The notes under the pieces: model-generated
Told to the model about the DNA's origin: nothing
The model's database searches: none
The model's input: only the letters and a program-made list of their open reading frames with translations
Made by a program: the position numbers and the translations under genes
NCBI RefSeq assembly: GCF_016743335.1
Contig: NZ_WCJE01000010.1
Location: 1-62,341 of the forward strand
Source: Streptococcus suis
GTDB lineage: Bacteria > Bacillota > Bacilli > Lactobacillales > Streptococcaceae
Direction: 5' to 3'
Length of the DNA: 62,341 bases
In this document: in pieces, positions 17,023-26,724 of the stretch
Position numbering within the stretch: the first letter of the stretch is position 1
Layout of the letters: each line of letters begins with the position of its first letter

Positions 17023-17126
17023 ATACTCTTCGAAAATCAAAATCAGACGTTGTTGACTTGATTTAATGAACTTCAGTTCTATCTGCATCTGCGTCGCCTA
17101 GTCTGTTTTTGATTTTCATTGAGTAT
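17023..17126. repeat. 104-bp RUP-like element inside the apuA leader
   Basis: Terminal inverted repeats ATACTCTTCGAAAATCAAA (17023-17041) and TTTGATTTTCATTGAGTAT (17108-17126) enclose a non-coding core, at a TA-flanked site. Size and ends resemble the RUP-type repeats of pneumococcus, which are thought to be mobilised by an IS630-family transposase. It sits between the promoter and the ribosome site, so it is transcribed as part of the 5' UTR. Confidence 0.75.
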
Positions 17127-17141
17127 TATATGGAGGAGTCT

Positions 17142-20100
17142 ATGAAAAAGAAATCCGTTCAGAATATGAAACGAACAGGGATGCTAGAGAAGAAACAGAT
17201 TTTTGGCATTCGTAAACTAAATGTAGGTGTAGCCTCTGTTGGGATTGCGGCTGCTCTGTTTTTAAGTGGAGCAGGTCAACTAGTGCAGGCAGAGGAAGTT
17301 GTCCTCCCTGCGTCAACTAGTTCAACGATTCTTTCGGAACAGGATGGCGGCGCGGTAGAAGCGACCACAACTGCGATAGAAGCTACAGATTCTATAGTAG
17401 CTGAAGCGACAGCGGTAACAGAAACAGCCGATGCAACTGCTCCAGAGGAAGCACCAATTGAAGAAGGTAGCATTCGTCTGCACTTTGAAAATGTAGATGA
17501 AACAGCACCAGGAAGTCAAGGACTTTGGACTTGGGGAGGAGTGGCAGAGCCGTCCGATGGTAATCAGTGGCCAACGGATACAGCGAATTTTTCAAGCAGT
17601 CAGGTAGATGACTACGGTCATTACGTTGATATTAAAAAATCTGAGACACCAGGAACGATTGGCTATCTGGTTCTCAAGAATGGGGAAAAAATAACAGAAT
17701 CGGACCAAAAAGTGGAGCTTCTTGTTCCGGAACAAAATGAGGCTTGGATTGCTAGCGATTATACTGTTTCTAGCTATGAGCCACTCAAAGATGAAAATGT
17801 CCTCCGTATCAACTACACACGTGAAGACAACAATTATGAAGGTTGGGGCGTTTGGACTTGGGGCGATACGACTGAAGCAAGTAGCGGCTGGCCAGCAGGT
17901 GCCGTTGATTTTAAACTTGGCAAATACGGCGCCTATGTCGACATTCCCCTCTCGAACGGTTTAGATTCTAAGCTTGGATTTCTACTAATCAATCAGAATA
18001 ATCCAGATCTTGCTGGCAATAAATCGATTGATTTAGCTTTTGCAGATCGTAAACGGCATAGCCAAATTTTCCTTCGCAATGACGACGACAAAGTCTATAC
18101 CAATCCATATTTTATTGAAGAGAAAGTAGAACTCGATACAAGTAAAGCGACTCCGGGTACAAAAAATGTGACACTTGAGGCTAGTAGCAAAGCACCATTC
18201 AACTACAATGAAAGTGGCTTGGTATCTGTAACTGTCACCAATCCTGAAAATGCTGAGATTGTCAAAATGGAAGTTGATGCAAGTGCCATCGGCGGAGGTC
18301 TTGTGCCAATCTCTACTGAGCTCAATCGTGTGACCATTAAAGCGACATCTAGCACAACGCCAGGTACATATAGTCTTCCTGTAAAGGTCTATGACAAGGA
18401 TAACGGCTACTATGAAACAAAATTAGATGTGACCATTATAGAGCGTATCAAGGCAGATGGTGAAAAAGACTGGGACGAGCAAGTCATCTACTTTATGATG
18501 ACAGACCGTTTCTATAATGGAGACACCAGCAATGATAAGCTGGTGGAAGGAACGGTCACCAACCCACGCGGTCTTTACCAGGGCGGTGACTTCAAAGGAG
18601 TGACAGCCAAGCTGGACTATCTGAAAGAATTGGGTGTGGACTCTATCTGGTTGACTCCGATTGTGGAAAATATTCCACAGAATGTTGGTAGCGTAAAAGA
18701 TGGAGAGTACTATGCTTATCATGGTTACTGGGCATCCAATTTTGAGAAACTAAATCCGCATTTGGGAAGTTTAGCTGATTTCCACGAATTGATTGATGCC
18801 GCGGCAGAAAAAGGAATAAACATTGTTGTCGATGTGGTTCTTAACCATGCTGGTTATGGTACAGAAGAAACCTTTGCAGGTATGGTACGGACTAAGGAAG
18901 AAGACAAGCAGGGAGATGATCAATTAGGCTCATTATCTGGATTACCAGACTTCAAGACAGAAGAAGTAGCTGTTCGCAATCAGTTGGTTGCTTGGCAGGC
19001 ATCTTGGTTGGAACGTTCAACAACTGCCAAGGGCAACTCTATCTATGCTTTCCGTGTCGATACAGTCAAACACGTTGACGATACCACATGGCAACATTTC
19101 AAAAATGAATTGGTGGATAGAGACCCTGACTTCCACTTGATTGGGGAAACATGGGGAGCGAATTATAAGGATACCAAGGGTGACTTGGGTATCGGTACTA
19201 TGGATAGCTTGTTGGACTTTGGCTTCAAGGATATTGCCAAATATCTAGTCAATGGTCAACTAAAAGCAGCTGGAAAAGAGCTGGAAGAACGTAGCAAGGT
19301 TCTGACTAGTGCAGCTTCTCTAGGTCAATTCTTGGGCAGTCATGACGAAGATGGTTTCCTCTACAGTCTCGGTGGTGCAGAAAAAGAAGGAAATCTGGAT
19401 AAACTGAAATTGGCTGCCAGTCTCTTGATTACTGCAAAAGGCCAGCCAGTCATCTACTACGGTGAAGAATTGGGGCAATCTGGACAAAACAACTGGCCAG
19501 TTTATGACAACCGGTACGATTTCGATTGGAGCAAGGTAGAGACAAGTGACATAGAGGACCATTACCAAAAATTGTTGGCTTTCCGTAATGCCAATTCAAC
19601 ATTGCTCTCACGTGGTGATACAAGCACCCTTGCTGGAAATGATAGCCAAGGTTGGCTTATCAGCAAACGCAGTTACCAAGATCAAGCTGCCTATCTTGTC
19701 TTCTCAACCAATACCGAGAGCAAGGAAATGGCGATTGAAGTATCTGGTAAAGATGTGGTTGTTACAGATGCCTACACAGGAAAAACGTATCAAGCTATCG
19801 AGAAAGACGGTAAATGGGTTGTTCAAGTCGAACTTCCGACTATGGCTCAAGGTGGCACCATGCTCCTTCAGACTCAAGCAGGTGACATCGTCAATGCAAG
19901 TGTGCAAGGAGCAACTGAAGAACCAATTGAAGCAGGCTACTTACGTGTTCACTTTAAAACTCTACCATCTGATAATTTATCTAGTCTAGGTTTATGGACA
20001 TGGGATGATGTCGAAAAACCATCGTCAGATGTTGGTGCCTGGCCAATAGGTGCAACCAATTTCAGCACGGCTAAACAGGATGACTATGGCTATTATCTGG

Positions 20101-23100
20101 ATATCAAGATGAAAGATGAAACGGCCAGCAAGATTAGTCTGTTGATTAATAACACTTCTGGTGAGAACATCACAGGTGATAAGACAATTGAACGGATTAG
20201 CACCAAGATGAATGAAGCTTGGTTTGATGAAAACTACCAACTCAGCCTTTATCAACCGCTTAAAGAAGGCTACATCCGTATCAATTACTCCCGTACCGAT
20301 GGCAATTATGATCAAAAAGGTCTCTGGATCTGGGGAGATGTGACTGATGTTGCCTTGGGTGACTGGCCAAATGGTATTGATTTTGAAAACCAAGGCAAGT
20401 ATGGTGCCTATATCGATGTTAAATTGACAGATTTACCAAGTTCCATTGGCTTCCTGCTATTGGATGAAAGCAAGTCAGGAGATGATGTGAAGATTCAGCA
20501 GAAAGATTATAGCTTTAAAGATTTGAAAAATCAGACACAAATCTTCCTCAAGGATGATGATGCGACTATTTACACCAACCCTTATTTTGTCAACAATGTC
20601 CGTGTGACAGGTGTTTCTCACGTTAGCCTAACAGCTTTAGAAGCAGCCTTTACAACGCTGGAAGGTGCGGATAAGGATAGCATCTTGGAGAAATTGTCTG
20701 TAACAGATAAAAATGGCCAGACAGTTGCTGTGACGGACCTTGTCTTGGACCTTGCTAGCAACAAGCTGCGAGTCCTCGGGGATTTCAACCAAGAAAATGC
20801 GGGCTATACCCTCAAATATGGCACTGATAGCTTCACAACAACTATGAGCTGGCAATTGAAGGATGAGCTCTATGCTTACGATGGAGAACTTGGTGCGCGT
20901 GTGCGTCAGGCTGGTAGTGTCGTTGATATGACTCTCTGGTCTCCAAGTGCAGACAGTGTAGCAGTTGTTCTTTATGATAAGGATGACCAGTCTAAGGTGG
21001 TCGGCAAATTGGCCATGACCAAGGGCGATAAGGGACAATGGGACCTCGAATTGAACAGTCAATCAGGTCTTGGTATCGCGGACTATCGTGGTTACTACTA
21101 CCATTATGAAATCACTCGTGGAGATCAAGCTGTTCTGGTCTTGGACCCATATGCTAAGTCTTTAGCTGAGTGGAATAGTGATTTGGCAGATACAGATCCA
21201 TCTTATCGGATTGCAAAAGCTGCGATTGTGGATCCATCAGAAGTTGGTTCAAGTGGCTTGGGCTATGCCACAATTCCTAACTTCAATCAGCGTGAAGATG
21301 CCATTATCTATGAAGCCCATGTTCGTGACTTCACATCAGACCCTGCTATTTCTGATGAATTGACAGCTCAGTTCGGTACCTTTGCGGCCTTTGCAGAGCG
21401 ACTCAGCTACCTTAAAGACTTGGGTGTGACCCATATTCAGCTGCTCCCAGTTATGAGCTACTATTATGTCAATGAATTGAAAAATGCAGAGCGGATGAGC
21501 GAGTACGCTTCTAGCAACAGCAACTACAACTGGGGCTATGATCCACAGAGCTACTTTGCCTTTACAGGTATGTATTCTACAGATCCGACCGATCCAATGA
21601 AACGCATCGAAGAGTTCAAAAACCTGGTCAATGAAATCCACAAACAAGGCATGGGTGTGATTTTGGATGTGGTCTATAACCACACTTCTAAGACCTTCTT
21701 GTTTGAAGATTTAGAGCCAAACTATTACCACTTCATGGAGGCAGATGGTACGGCTAAATCAAGCTTTGGTGGTGGTCGTCTGGGAACTACTCACTACATG
21801 AGCCGTCGTGTCTTAGTTGATTCCATCAAGTATCTTGTGGATGAGTTTAAGGTAGATGGTTTCCGCTTCGATATGATGGGTGACCATGATGCCGAAGCAA
21901 TTGAGCTGGCCTTTACTGAAGCTCAAAAACTCAATCCAAACATTATTATGCTTGGTGAAGGATGGAGAACCTTTACAGGTGATGCCAATCAGCCTGTTCA
22001 GCCAGCGGACCAAGACTGGATGAGTTCAACAGATACTGTTGCGGTATTCTCAGATGAGATTCGTAACACACTTAAATCTGGTTATCCAAACGAAGGTCAG
22101 CCAGCCTTTATCACAGGCGGTGCTAAGAGTGTTGAGTCTGTCTTCAATAACATCAAGGCACAACCAGGCAACTTCTTGGCAGATGATCCAGGTGATGTGA
22201 TCCAATATATTGCTGCGCATGATAACTTGACCCTATTTGATATTATCGCTCAGTCCATCAAGAAGGATCCATCAATCGCTGAAAACTATACTGAAATTCA
22301 CCAACGTCAACGCTTGGGTAATTTGCTAGTCTTGACTGCTCAAGGGACACCGTTTATCCATTCTGGTCAGGAGTATGGACGGACCAAACAGTTCCGCCAT
22401 CCTGATTACAAGGAGCCAGTTACAGAGGACAAGGTACCAAACAAAGCTCATTTGTTGACAAATGCTGATGGTACACCATTTGATTACCCATACTACATTC
22501 ATGATTCTTACGATTCATCGGATGCAGTCAACAAGTTTGACTGGACCAAAGCGACAGATGAGGCGCTCTATCCAGAGAATACCCGTACTCAGGCCTTTAC
22601 AAAAGGATTGATTGCCTTGCGCAAATCAACAGATGCCTTCCGTTTGGGAACAAAAGAAGAAGTTGAACAGAAGGTTAGCTTGATTTCAATTCCAGGTCAA
22701 AATGGCATTGCCAAAAATGATGTGGTCATTGCCTATCAAACCATTGCAAGCAACGGTGATCGATATGCTGTCTTTGTTAACGCCGACAGCAAGGAGCGCA
22801 GCTTTGTTCTTTCTGATAGTTACAAAGAATTGCTTAAGGGGCAAGTGCTAGTCGATGGTAAGCGGGCTGGAATAGTAGCGCTGACTGATTTGGTAGGTGT
22901 GACATTGACAGATGATGCAGTTGTGCTTGCACCGTTGACTGCAACGGTGATTCGCTTGCCTTACATCACTACGGCAGTTCCAGATATAGCGCCTACTGCT
23001 GAAGAAAAACCAAGTCTAGACTTTACTACCAAGGAACGTACAGAGGAAAAAATTCTTCCTATCGTAGAGGAAATTCGCTATGATGCAAGTCTTGCAAAAG

Positions 23101-23450
23101 GTCAATCTTATGTGCTTCAAGAAGGTAAGGCAGGTAAGCGAGTCTTGGTTTATCAAGATGTCTTGGTTGACGGCAAGGTAGCAGCAACAAATCTGTTATC
23201 AGAAACAGTTGTTGATAGCGAAACACGTATTGTTGTGAAAGGCAGTATGGAGGCTAAGAAAGAGGCTGAAAAACCAAGTCTCTCTACTCCACCAGCTCAA
23301 GTGTCTGGACAAACTACAAGTACATCAACCAAAGAAAGCCTACCAGCTACAGGTGACCATCAAAGTGATTTGGCACTTCTAAGTCTCGGACTTGCTGGAC
23401 TTGGTTTGACAGTTGCTGCGCAAGGAAGAACTAAAAAATCAGAAGAATAG
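17142..23450 (+). CDS. apuA: Cell-wall-anchored bifunctional amylopullulanase
   Basis: 2102 aa extracellular enzyme that hydrolyses alpha-1,4 and alpha-1,6 glucan bonds. Order: YSIRK-type signal (IRKLNVGVASVGIAA); two CBM41 starch/glycogen modules (LWTWGGV and VWTWGDT motifs); GH13 alpha-amylase domain (about 440-900) with VVLNHAG, FRVDTVKHVD (nucleophile near residue 640), LIGETWG and FLGSHDE; two more CBM41 modules (LWTWDDV, LWIWGDV); then a CBM48 plus GH13 pullulanase (about 1230-1930) with YNWGYDP, VVYNHTS, FRFDMMGDHD (nucleophile near 1577), LGEGWR and YIAAHDN; and an LPATG anchor near residue 2067. The ATG at 17142 with GGAGGAG upstream is preferred to an earlier frame start. In S. suis ApuA is known to degrade glycogen and starch and to aid adhesion. 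Confidence 0.96.
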   Translation: MKKKSVQNMKRTGMLEKKQIFGIRKLNVGVASVGIAAALFLSGAGQLVQAEEVVLPASTSSTILSEQDGGAVEATTTAIEATDSIVAEATAVTETADATAPEEAPIEEGSIRLHFENVDETAPGSQGLWTWGGVAEPSDGNQWPTDTANFSSSQVDDYGHYVDIKKSETPGTIGYLVLKNGEKITESDQKVELLVPEQNEAWIASDYTVSSYEPLKDENVLRINYTREDNNYEGWGVWTWGDTTEASSGWPAGAVDFKLGKYGAYVDIPLSNGLDSKLGFLLINQNNPDLAGNKSIDLAFADRKRHSQIFLRNDDDKVYTNPYFIEEKVELDTSKATPGTKNVTLEASSKAPFNYNESGLVSVTVTNPENAEIVKMEVDASAIGGGLVPISTELNRVTIKATSSTTPGTYSLPVKVYDKDNGYYETKLDVTIIERIKADGEKDWDEQVIYFMMTDRFYNGDTSNDKLVEGTVTNPRGLYQGGDFKGVTAKLDYLKELGVDSIWLTPIVENIPQNVGSVKDGEYYAYHGYWASNFEKLNPHLGSLADFHELIDAAAEKGINIVVDVVLNHAGYGTEETFAGMVRTKEEDKQGDDQLGSLSGLPDFKTEEVAVRNQLVAWQASWLERSTTAKGNSIYAFRVDTVKHVDDTTWQHFKNELVDRDPDFHLIGETWGANYKDTKGDLGIGTMDSLLDFGFKDIAKYLVNGQLKAAGKELEERSKVLTSAASLGQFLGSHDEDGFLYSLGGAEKEGNLDKLKLAASLLITAKGQPVIYYGEELGQSGQNNWPVYDNRYDFDWSKVETSDIEDHYQKLLAFRNANSTLLSRGDTSTLAGNDSQGWLISKRSYQDQAAYLVFSTNTESKEMAIEVSGKDVVVTDAYTGKTYQAIEKDGKWVVQVELPTMAQGGTMLLQTQAGDIVNASVQGATEEPIEAGYLRVHFKTLPSDNLSSLGLWTWDDVEKPSSDVGAWPIGATNFSTAKQDDYGYYLDIKMKDETASKISLLINNTSGENITGDKTIERISTKMNEAWFDENYQLSLYQPLKEGYIRINYSRTDGNYDQKGLWIWGDVTDVALGDWPNGIDFENQGKYGAYIDVKLTDLPSSIGFLLLDESKSGDDVKIQQKDYSFKDLKNQTQIFLKDDDATIYTNPYFVNNVRVTGVSHVSLTALEAAFTTLEGADKDSILEKLSVTDKNGQTVAVTDLVLDLASNKLRVLGDFNQENAGYTLKYGTDSFTTTMSWQLKDELYAYDGELGARVRQAGSVVDMTLWSPSADSVAVVLYDKDDQSKVVGKLAMTKGDKGQWDLELNSQSGLGIADYRGYYYHYEITRGDQAVLVLDPYAKSLAEWNSDLADTDPSYRIAKAAIVDPSEVGSSGLGYATIPNFNQREDAIIYEAHVRDFTSDPAISDELTAQFGTFAAFAERLSYLKDLGVTHIQLLPVMSYYYVNELKNAERMSEYASSNSNYNWGYDPQSYFAFTGMYSTDPTDPMKRIEEFKNLVNEIHKQGMGVILDVVYNHTSKTFLFEDLEPNYYHFMEADGTAKSSFGGGRLGTTHYMSRRVLVDSIKYLVDEFKVDGFRFDMMGDHDAEAIELAFTEAQKLNPNIIMLGEGWRTFTGDANQPVQPADQDWMSSTDTVAVFSDEIRNTLKSGYPNEGQPAFITGGAKSVESVFNNIKAQPGNFLADDPGDVIQYIAAHDNLTLFDIIAQSIKKDPSIAENYTEIHQRQRLGNLLVLTAQGTPFIHSGQEYGRTKQFRHPDYKEPVTEDKVPNKAHLLTNADGTPFDYPYYIHDSYDSSDAVNKFDWTKATDEALYPENTRTQAFTKGLIALRKSTDAFRLGTKEEVEQKVSLISIPGQNGIAKNDVVIAYQTIASNGDRYAVFVNADSKERSFVLSDSYKELLKGQVLVDGKRAGIVALTDLVGVTLTDDAVVLAPLTATVIRLPYITTAVPDIAPTAEEKPSLDFTTKERTEEKILPIVEEIRYDASLAKGQSYVLQEGKAGKRVLVYQDVLVDGKVAATNLLSETVVDSETRIVVKGSMEAKKEAEKPSLSTPPAQVSGQTTSTSTKESLPATGDHQSDLALLSLGLAGLGLTVAAQGRTKKSEE

Positions 23451-23464
23451 TATGCTTTCCTCCC

Positions 23465-23503
23465 AAGAGGTTAGGGACCCTATGGTTCTTGACCTCTTTT
23501 TTA
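23465..23503 (+). terminator. apuA terminator
   Basis: AAGAGGT (23465) pairs with ACCTCTT (23492) with an inner GGACC/GGTTC extension, followed by a T run. Confidence 0.8.
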
Positions 23504-23576
23504 TTTTGTGGGCAGAAACCAAATCGTCTTTTAAATTTTACGATTTAGAAGTAGTCAATAAAAACTTTGGTAAATA

Positions 23577-23642
23577 GTCCAAGAGTGAACACAAGCCTGT
23601 GCTTTATTTGGTCTTTTTGTTTCCGCTTACATAACTTATAAT
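23577..23642 (+). promoter_or_regulatory. ulaA promoter with conserved UlaR-type element
   Basis: GAACACAAGCCTGTG followed by TTTATTTGGTC (element starting at 23577) is repeated almost exactly upstream of ulaG. In both places the first base of the element lies exactly 60 bases before the -10 (TATAAT 23637-23642 here), and no good -35 is present. This is what an activator site looks like; UlaR, encoded at 29089, is the obvious candidate. Confidence 0.7.
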
Positions 23643-23680
23643 AAAACCATAAAAATCATTTCAAAAAAGGAGAATGAAAA

Positions 23681-25129
23681 ATGGATTTCCTTCAAACCCC
23701 ATTAAACTGGTTCTCACAGAATATCCTGCAGAATCCAGCCTTCTTCGTAGGTCTTTTGGTATTGGTGGGCTATGCCCTCTTAAAGAAAAAGCCTCATGAT
23801 GTTTTTGCAGGGTTTATCAAAGCGACGGTTGGCTACATGATTTTGAACGTAGCTGCTGGAGGCTTGGTAACAACCTTCCGTCCAATCTTGGCAGCCTTGA
23901 ACCACAAGTTCCAAATCGATGCGGCAGTTATTGACCCTTACTTCGGTCTTGCGGCAGCAAACGGAAAAATTGCTGAAGAGTTTCCTGATTTCGTATCGGC
24001 AGCTACAACAGCTCTCTTGATTGGTTTCGGTGTCAACATCCTCTTGGTGGCACTACGTAAGGTTACCAAAGTACGTACTCTGTTCATCACTGGACACATC
24101 ATGGTACAACAAGCGGCAACAGTCTCATTGATGGTGCTCTTCCTTATCCCGGCTCTTCGCAATCAATTTGGTACAGCAGCGATTGGTATCATCTGTGGTA
24201 TTTACTGGGCTGTCAGCTCAAACATGACAGTTGAGCCAACCCAACGATTGACAGGTGGCGGTGGATTTGCCATCGGTCACCAACAACAATTCGCAATCTG
24301 GTTTGTCGATAAGATTGCACCAAAACTTGGTAAAAAAGAAGAAAACTTGGATAACTTGAAGCTACCTAGCTTCCTCAACATCTTCCACGATACAGTTGTT
24401 GCTTCAGCGACATTGATGCTTGTGTTCTTCGGTGTGATTTTGTTCATCTTGGGTCCAGAAATCATGGCAAACCCAGAAGTGATCACTTCAGGTGCTCCAT
24501 ACAACCCAGCCAAACAAGATTTCTTCATGTATGTTTTACAAACAGCCTTCACCTTCTCAGTATATCTTTTCATTTTGATGCAAGGTGTCCGCATGTTCGT
24601 AGCAGAATTGACAAATGCCTTCCAAGGTATCTCAAGCAAATTGCTTCCTGGTTCATTCCCAGCGGTGGACGTTGCAGCTTCTTACGGCTTTGGTTCATCT
24701 AACGCAGTTCTTTCAGGTTTTGCTTTCGGTTTAATCGGTCAGTTGATTACAATCGTTCTCTTGATTGTCTTCAAGAGCCCAATCCTCATCATCACTGGTT
24801 TTGTACCTGTATTCTTCGATAACGCAGCTATCGCAGTTTACGCTGACAAACGTGGTGGTTGGAAAGCAGCAGCCATCCTTTCTTTCATCTCAGGTGTCCT
24901 TCAAGTTGCCCTTGGTGCAGTCTGCGTCGGCTTGCTTGAATTGAGCGGTGGTTACCACGGAAACATTGACTTTGAAGTGCCATGGTTACCATTTGGATTT
25001 GCATTTAAGTACCTAGGTATTGCTGGTTATGTTCTTGTCTGCCTCTTCTTATTGGCTATTCCGCAACTTCAATTTGCGAAAGCAAAAGATAAGGAAGCTT
25101 ACTATCGCGGTGAGGCGCAAGCGGACTAA
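23681..25129 (+). CDS. ulaA: PTS ascorbate-specific EIIC permease
   Basis: 482 aa polytopic membrane protein of the L-ascorbate (SgaT/UlaA) EIIC family, which imports L-ascorbate and phosphorylates it to ascorbate-6-P. Eleven or so hydrophobic segments; family motifs GLAAANGKIAEEFPDF, LTGGGGFAIGHQQQF and GFVPVFFDNAAIAVYADKRGG are visible. An AAAAGGAG site precedes the ATG. It is the first gene of ulaABCDEF. An 85-bp gap follows that contains CAGTTTATCTTTTATTAC (25140-25157), an 18-mer also found at 61286. Confidence 0.96.
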   Translation: MDFLQTPLNWFSQNILQNPAFFVGLLVLVGYALLKKKPHDVFAGFIKATVGYMILNVAAGGLVTTFRPILAALNHKFQIDAAVIDPYFGLAAANGKIAEEFPDFVSAATTALLIGFGVNILLVALRKVTKVRTLFITGHIMVQQAATVSLMVLFLIPALRNQFGTAAIGIICGIYWAVSSNMTVEPTQRLTGGGGFAIGHQQQFAIWFVDKIAPKLGKKEENLDNLKLPSFLNIFHDTVVASATLMLVFFGVILFILGPEIMANPEVITSGAPYNPAKQDFFMYVLQTAFTFSVYLFILMQGVRMFVAELTNAFQGISSKLLPGSFPAVDVAASYGFGSSNAVLSGFAFGLIGQLITIVLLIVFKSPILIITGFVPVFFDNAAIAVYADKRGGWKAAAILSFISGVLQVALGAVCVGLLELSGGYHGNIDFEVPWLPFGFAFKYLGIAGYVLVCLFLLAIPQLQFAKAKDKEAYYRGEAQAD

Positions 25130-25214
25130 CATCGTCATCCAGTTTATCTTTTATTACTTGGTTCATTAAGAAAAACAACAAAATATATTTTATAAAAAAC
25201 AAGGAGAAAATAAG

Positions 25215-25493
25215 ATGGTTAAAGTTTTAACAGCCTGTGGAAACGGCATGGGTTCATCTATGGTCATCAAGATGAAGGTAGAAAACGCCCTTCGTCAACT
25301 TGGCGTAACAGATTTTCAATCAGCTTCTTGCTCAGTCGGTGAAGCAAAAGGTTTAGCGGCAGGATATGATATCGTAGTTGCTTCAAATCACTTGATTTCT
25401 GAGTTGGAAGGTCGCACGAAAGGTCATTTGGTTGGTCTTGATAACCTCATGGACGACAACGAAATCAAAACAAAATTACAAGCAGTGCTATAA
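25215..25493 (+). CDS. ulaB: PTS ascorbate-specific EIIB
   Basis: 92 aa cytosolic phosphocarrier. The active cysteine is C8 in VLTACGNGMGSSMVIKMKVE, the ascorbate/galactitol-type EIIB loop. It accepts phosphate from UlaC and donates it to ascorbate bound at UlaA. A GGAGAAAATAAG site precedes the ATG. Confidence 0.95.
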   Translation: MVKVLTACGNGMGSSMVIKMKVENALRQLGVTDFQSASCSVGEAKGLAAGYDIVVASNHLISELEGRTKGHLVGLDNLMDDNEIKTKLQAVL

Positions 25494-25555
25494 ATAGTCG
25501 TTAGGGGTAGGGAGTCTCCCTCCCCCTTTCATATAGCGTGTAGAAGGGAAAAACT

Positions 25556-26041
25556 ATGAATTTACAAAAATCATTTACGGAAAATAATTCCATTCGCTTG
25601 GGATTGACAGCGGAAACCTGGCAGGAAGCTGTTCACAAGGCTGTTGAGCCCTTGATTGAAAGTGGTGCTGCGACAGAAGAATACTATGATGCCATCATTG
25701 CATCGACAGAAGAATATGGTCCCTATTATGTGCTCATGCCAGGTATGGCTATGCCACATGCCCAGGCTGGTGTCGGTGTTTTGAAAGATTCCTTTGCCTT
25801 GATTACCTTGACAAAACCAGTAGCCTTTTCAGACGGTAAGGAAGTTTCCGTCCTCTTGACCTTGGCTGCGACAGATCCAAAAATCCATACTTCAGTAGCT
25901 ATTCCGCAGATTATCGCCCTCTTCGAATTGGAAAATTCAATCGAGCGTTTGATTGCCTGCAAAACTCCAGAAGAAGTATTGGCAATGGTGGAAGAATCAA
26001 AAAATAGCCCATATTTAGAAGGTTTAGACTTGGATAGCTAG
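25556..26041 (+). CDS. ulaC: PTS ascorbate-specific EIIA
   Basis: 161 aa EIIA of the fructose/mannitol fold. The phosphorylated histidine is H68 in MPGMAMPHAQAG. It passes phosphate from HPr to UlaB. It lies between ulaB and ulaD with a good GAAGGG/GGGAAAA site ahead. Confidence 0.94.
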   Translation: MNLQKSFTENNSIRLGLTAETWQEAVHKAVEPLIESGAATEEYYDAIIASTEEYGPYYVLMPGMAMPHAQAGVGVLKDSFALITLTKPVAFSDGKEVSVLLTLAATDPKIHTSVAIPQIIALFELENSIERLIACKTPEEVLAMVEESKNSPYLEGLDLDS

Positions 26042-26053
26042 GAGGAAGAAAAG

Positions 26054-26719
26054 ATGACAAAACATATCCCAAATTTACAGGTTGCATTGGATCACTCAGA
26101 TTTGCAGGGAGCGATTAAGGCAGCTGTGTCTGTTGGTCATGAAGTTGACGTGATTGAAGCAGGTACGGTTTGCTTGCTCCAAGTTGGTAGCGAATTGGTG
26201 GAAGTTCTTCGCAGCCTTTTCCCAGACAAGATTATCGTTGCAGATACCAAGTGTGCGGATGCTGGTGGTACGGTGGCTAAAAACAATGCCGTTCGTGGTG
26301 CGGACTGGATGACTTGTATTTGTTCTGCGACCATTCCAACCATGGAAGCTGCTTTGAAGGCTATCAAGGAAGTGCGTGGTGACAAGGGTGAAATCCAAAT
26401 CGAGCTCTACGGTGATTGGACGTTTGAACAGGCTCAACTCTGGTTGGACGCAGGTATTTCCCAAGCGATTTACCACCAATCTCGTGACGCCCTTCTTGCT
26501 GGCGAAACGTGGGGCGAAAAAGACCTCAATAAAGTGAAAAAATTGGTTGACATGGGCTTCCGTGTTTCTGTAACAGGTGGTCTTGATGTGGATACACTCA
26601 AACTCTTTGAGGGTGTAGAAGTCTTCACCTTTATCGCAGGTCGCGGTATTACAGAAGCAGCAGATCCAGCAGCAGCGGCACGTGAATTCAAAGACGAAAT
26701 CCGTCGTATCTGGGGGTAA
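26054..26719 (+). CDS. ulaD: 3-keto-L-gulonate-6-phosphate decarboxylase
   Basis: 221 aa TIM-barrel enzyme of the OMP decarboxylase superfamily that converts 3-keto-L-gulonate-6-P to L-xylulose-5-P. LQVALDHSDL at the N-terminus and the catalytic VADTKCADAGG loop (the D-x-K-x-x-D motif) are present, as is the phosphate-binding VTGGLDVDT/FIAGRGIT region. GGAGGAAG precedes the ATG. It is the third catabolic step after UlaG opening of ascorbate-6-P. Confidence 0.95.
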   Translation: MTKHIPNLQVALDHSDLQGAIKAAVSVGHEVDVIEAGTVCLLQVGSELVEVLRSLFPDKIIVADTKCADAGGTVAKNNAVRGADWMTCICSATIPTMEAALKAIKEVRGDKGEIQIELYGDWTFEQAQLWLDAGISQAIYHQSRDALLAGETWGEKDLNKVKKLVDMGFRVSVTGGLDVDTLKLFEGVEVFTFIAGRGITEAADPAAAAREFKDEIRRIWG

Positions 26720-26724
26720 AGCCT

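Noticed and set aside
23577..23620. The ula element read as an ordinary terminator
   Set aside because: It is not next to a gene end (apuA already has one), is copied before ulaG, and keeps an exact 60-base distance to both -10 boxes.
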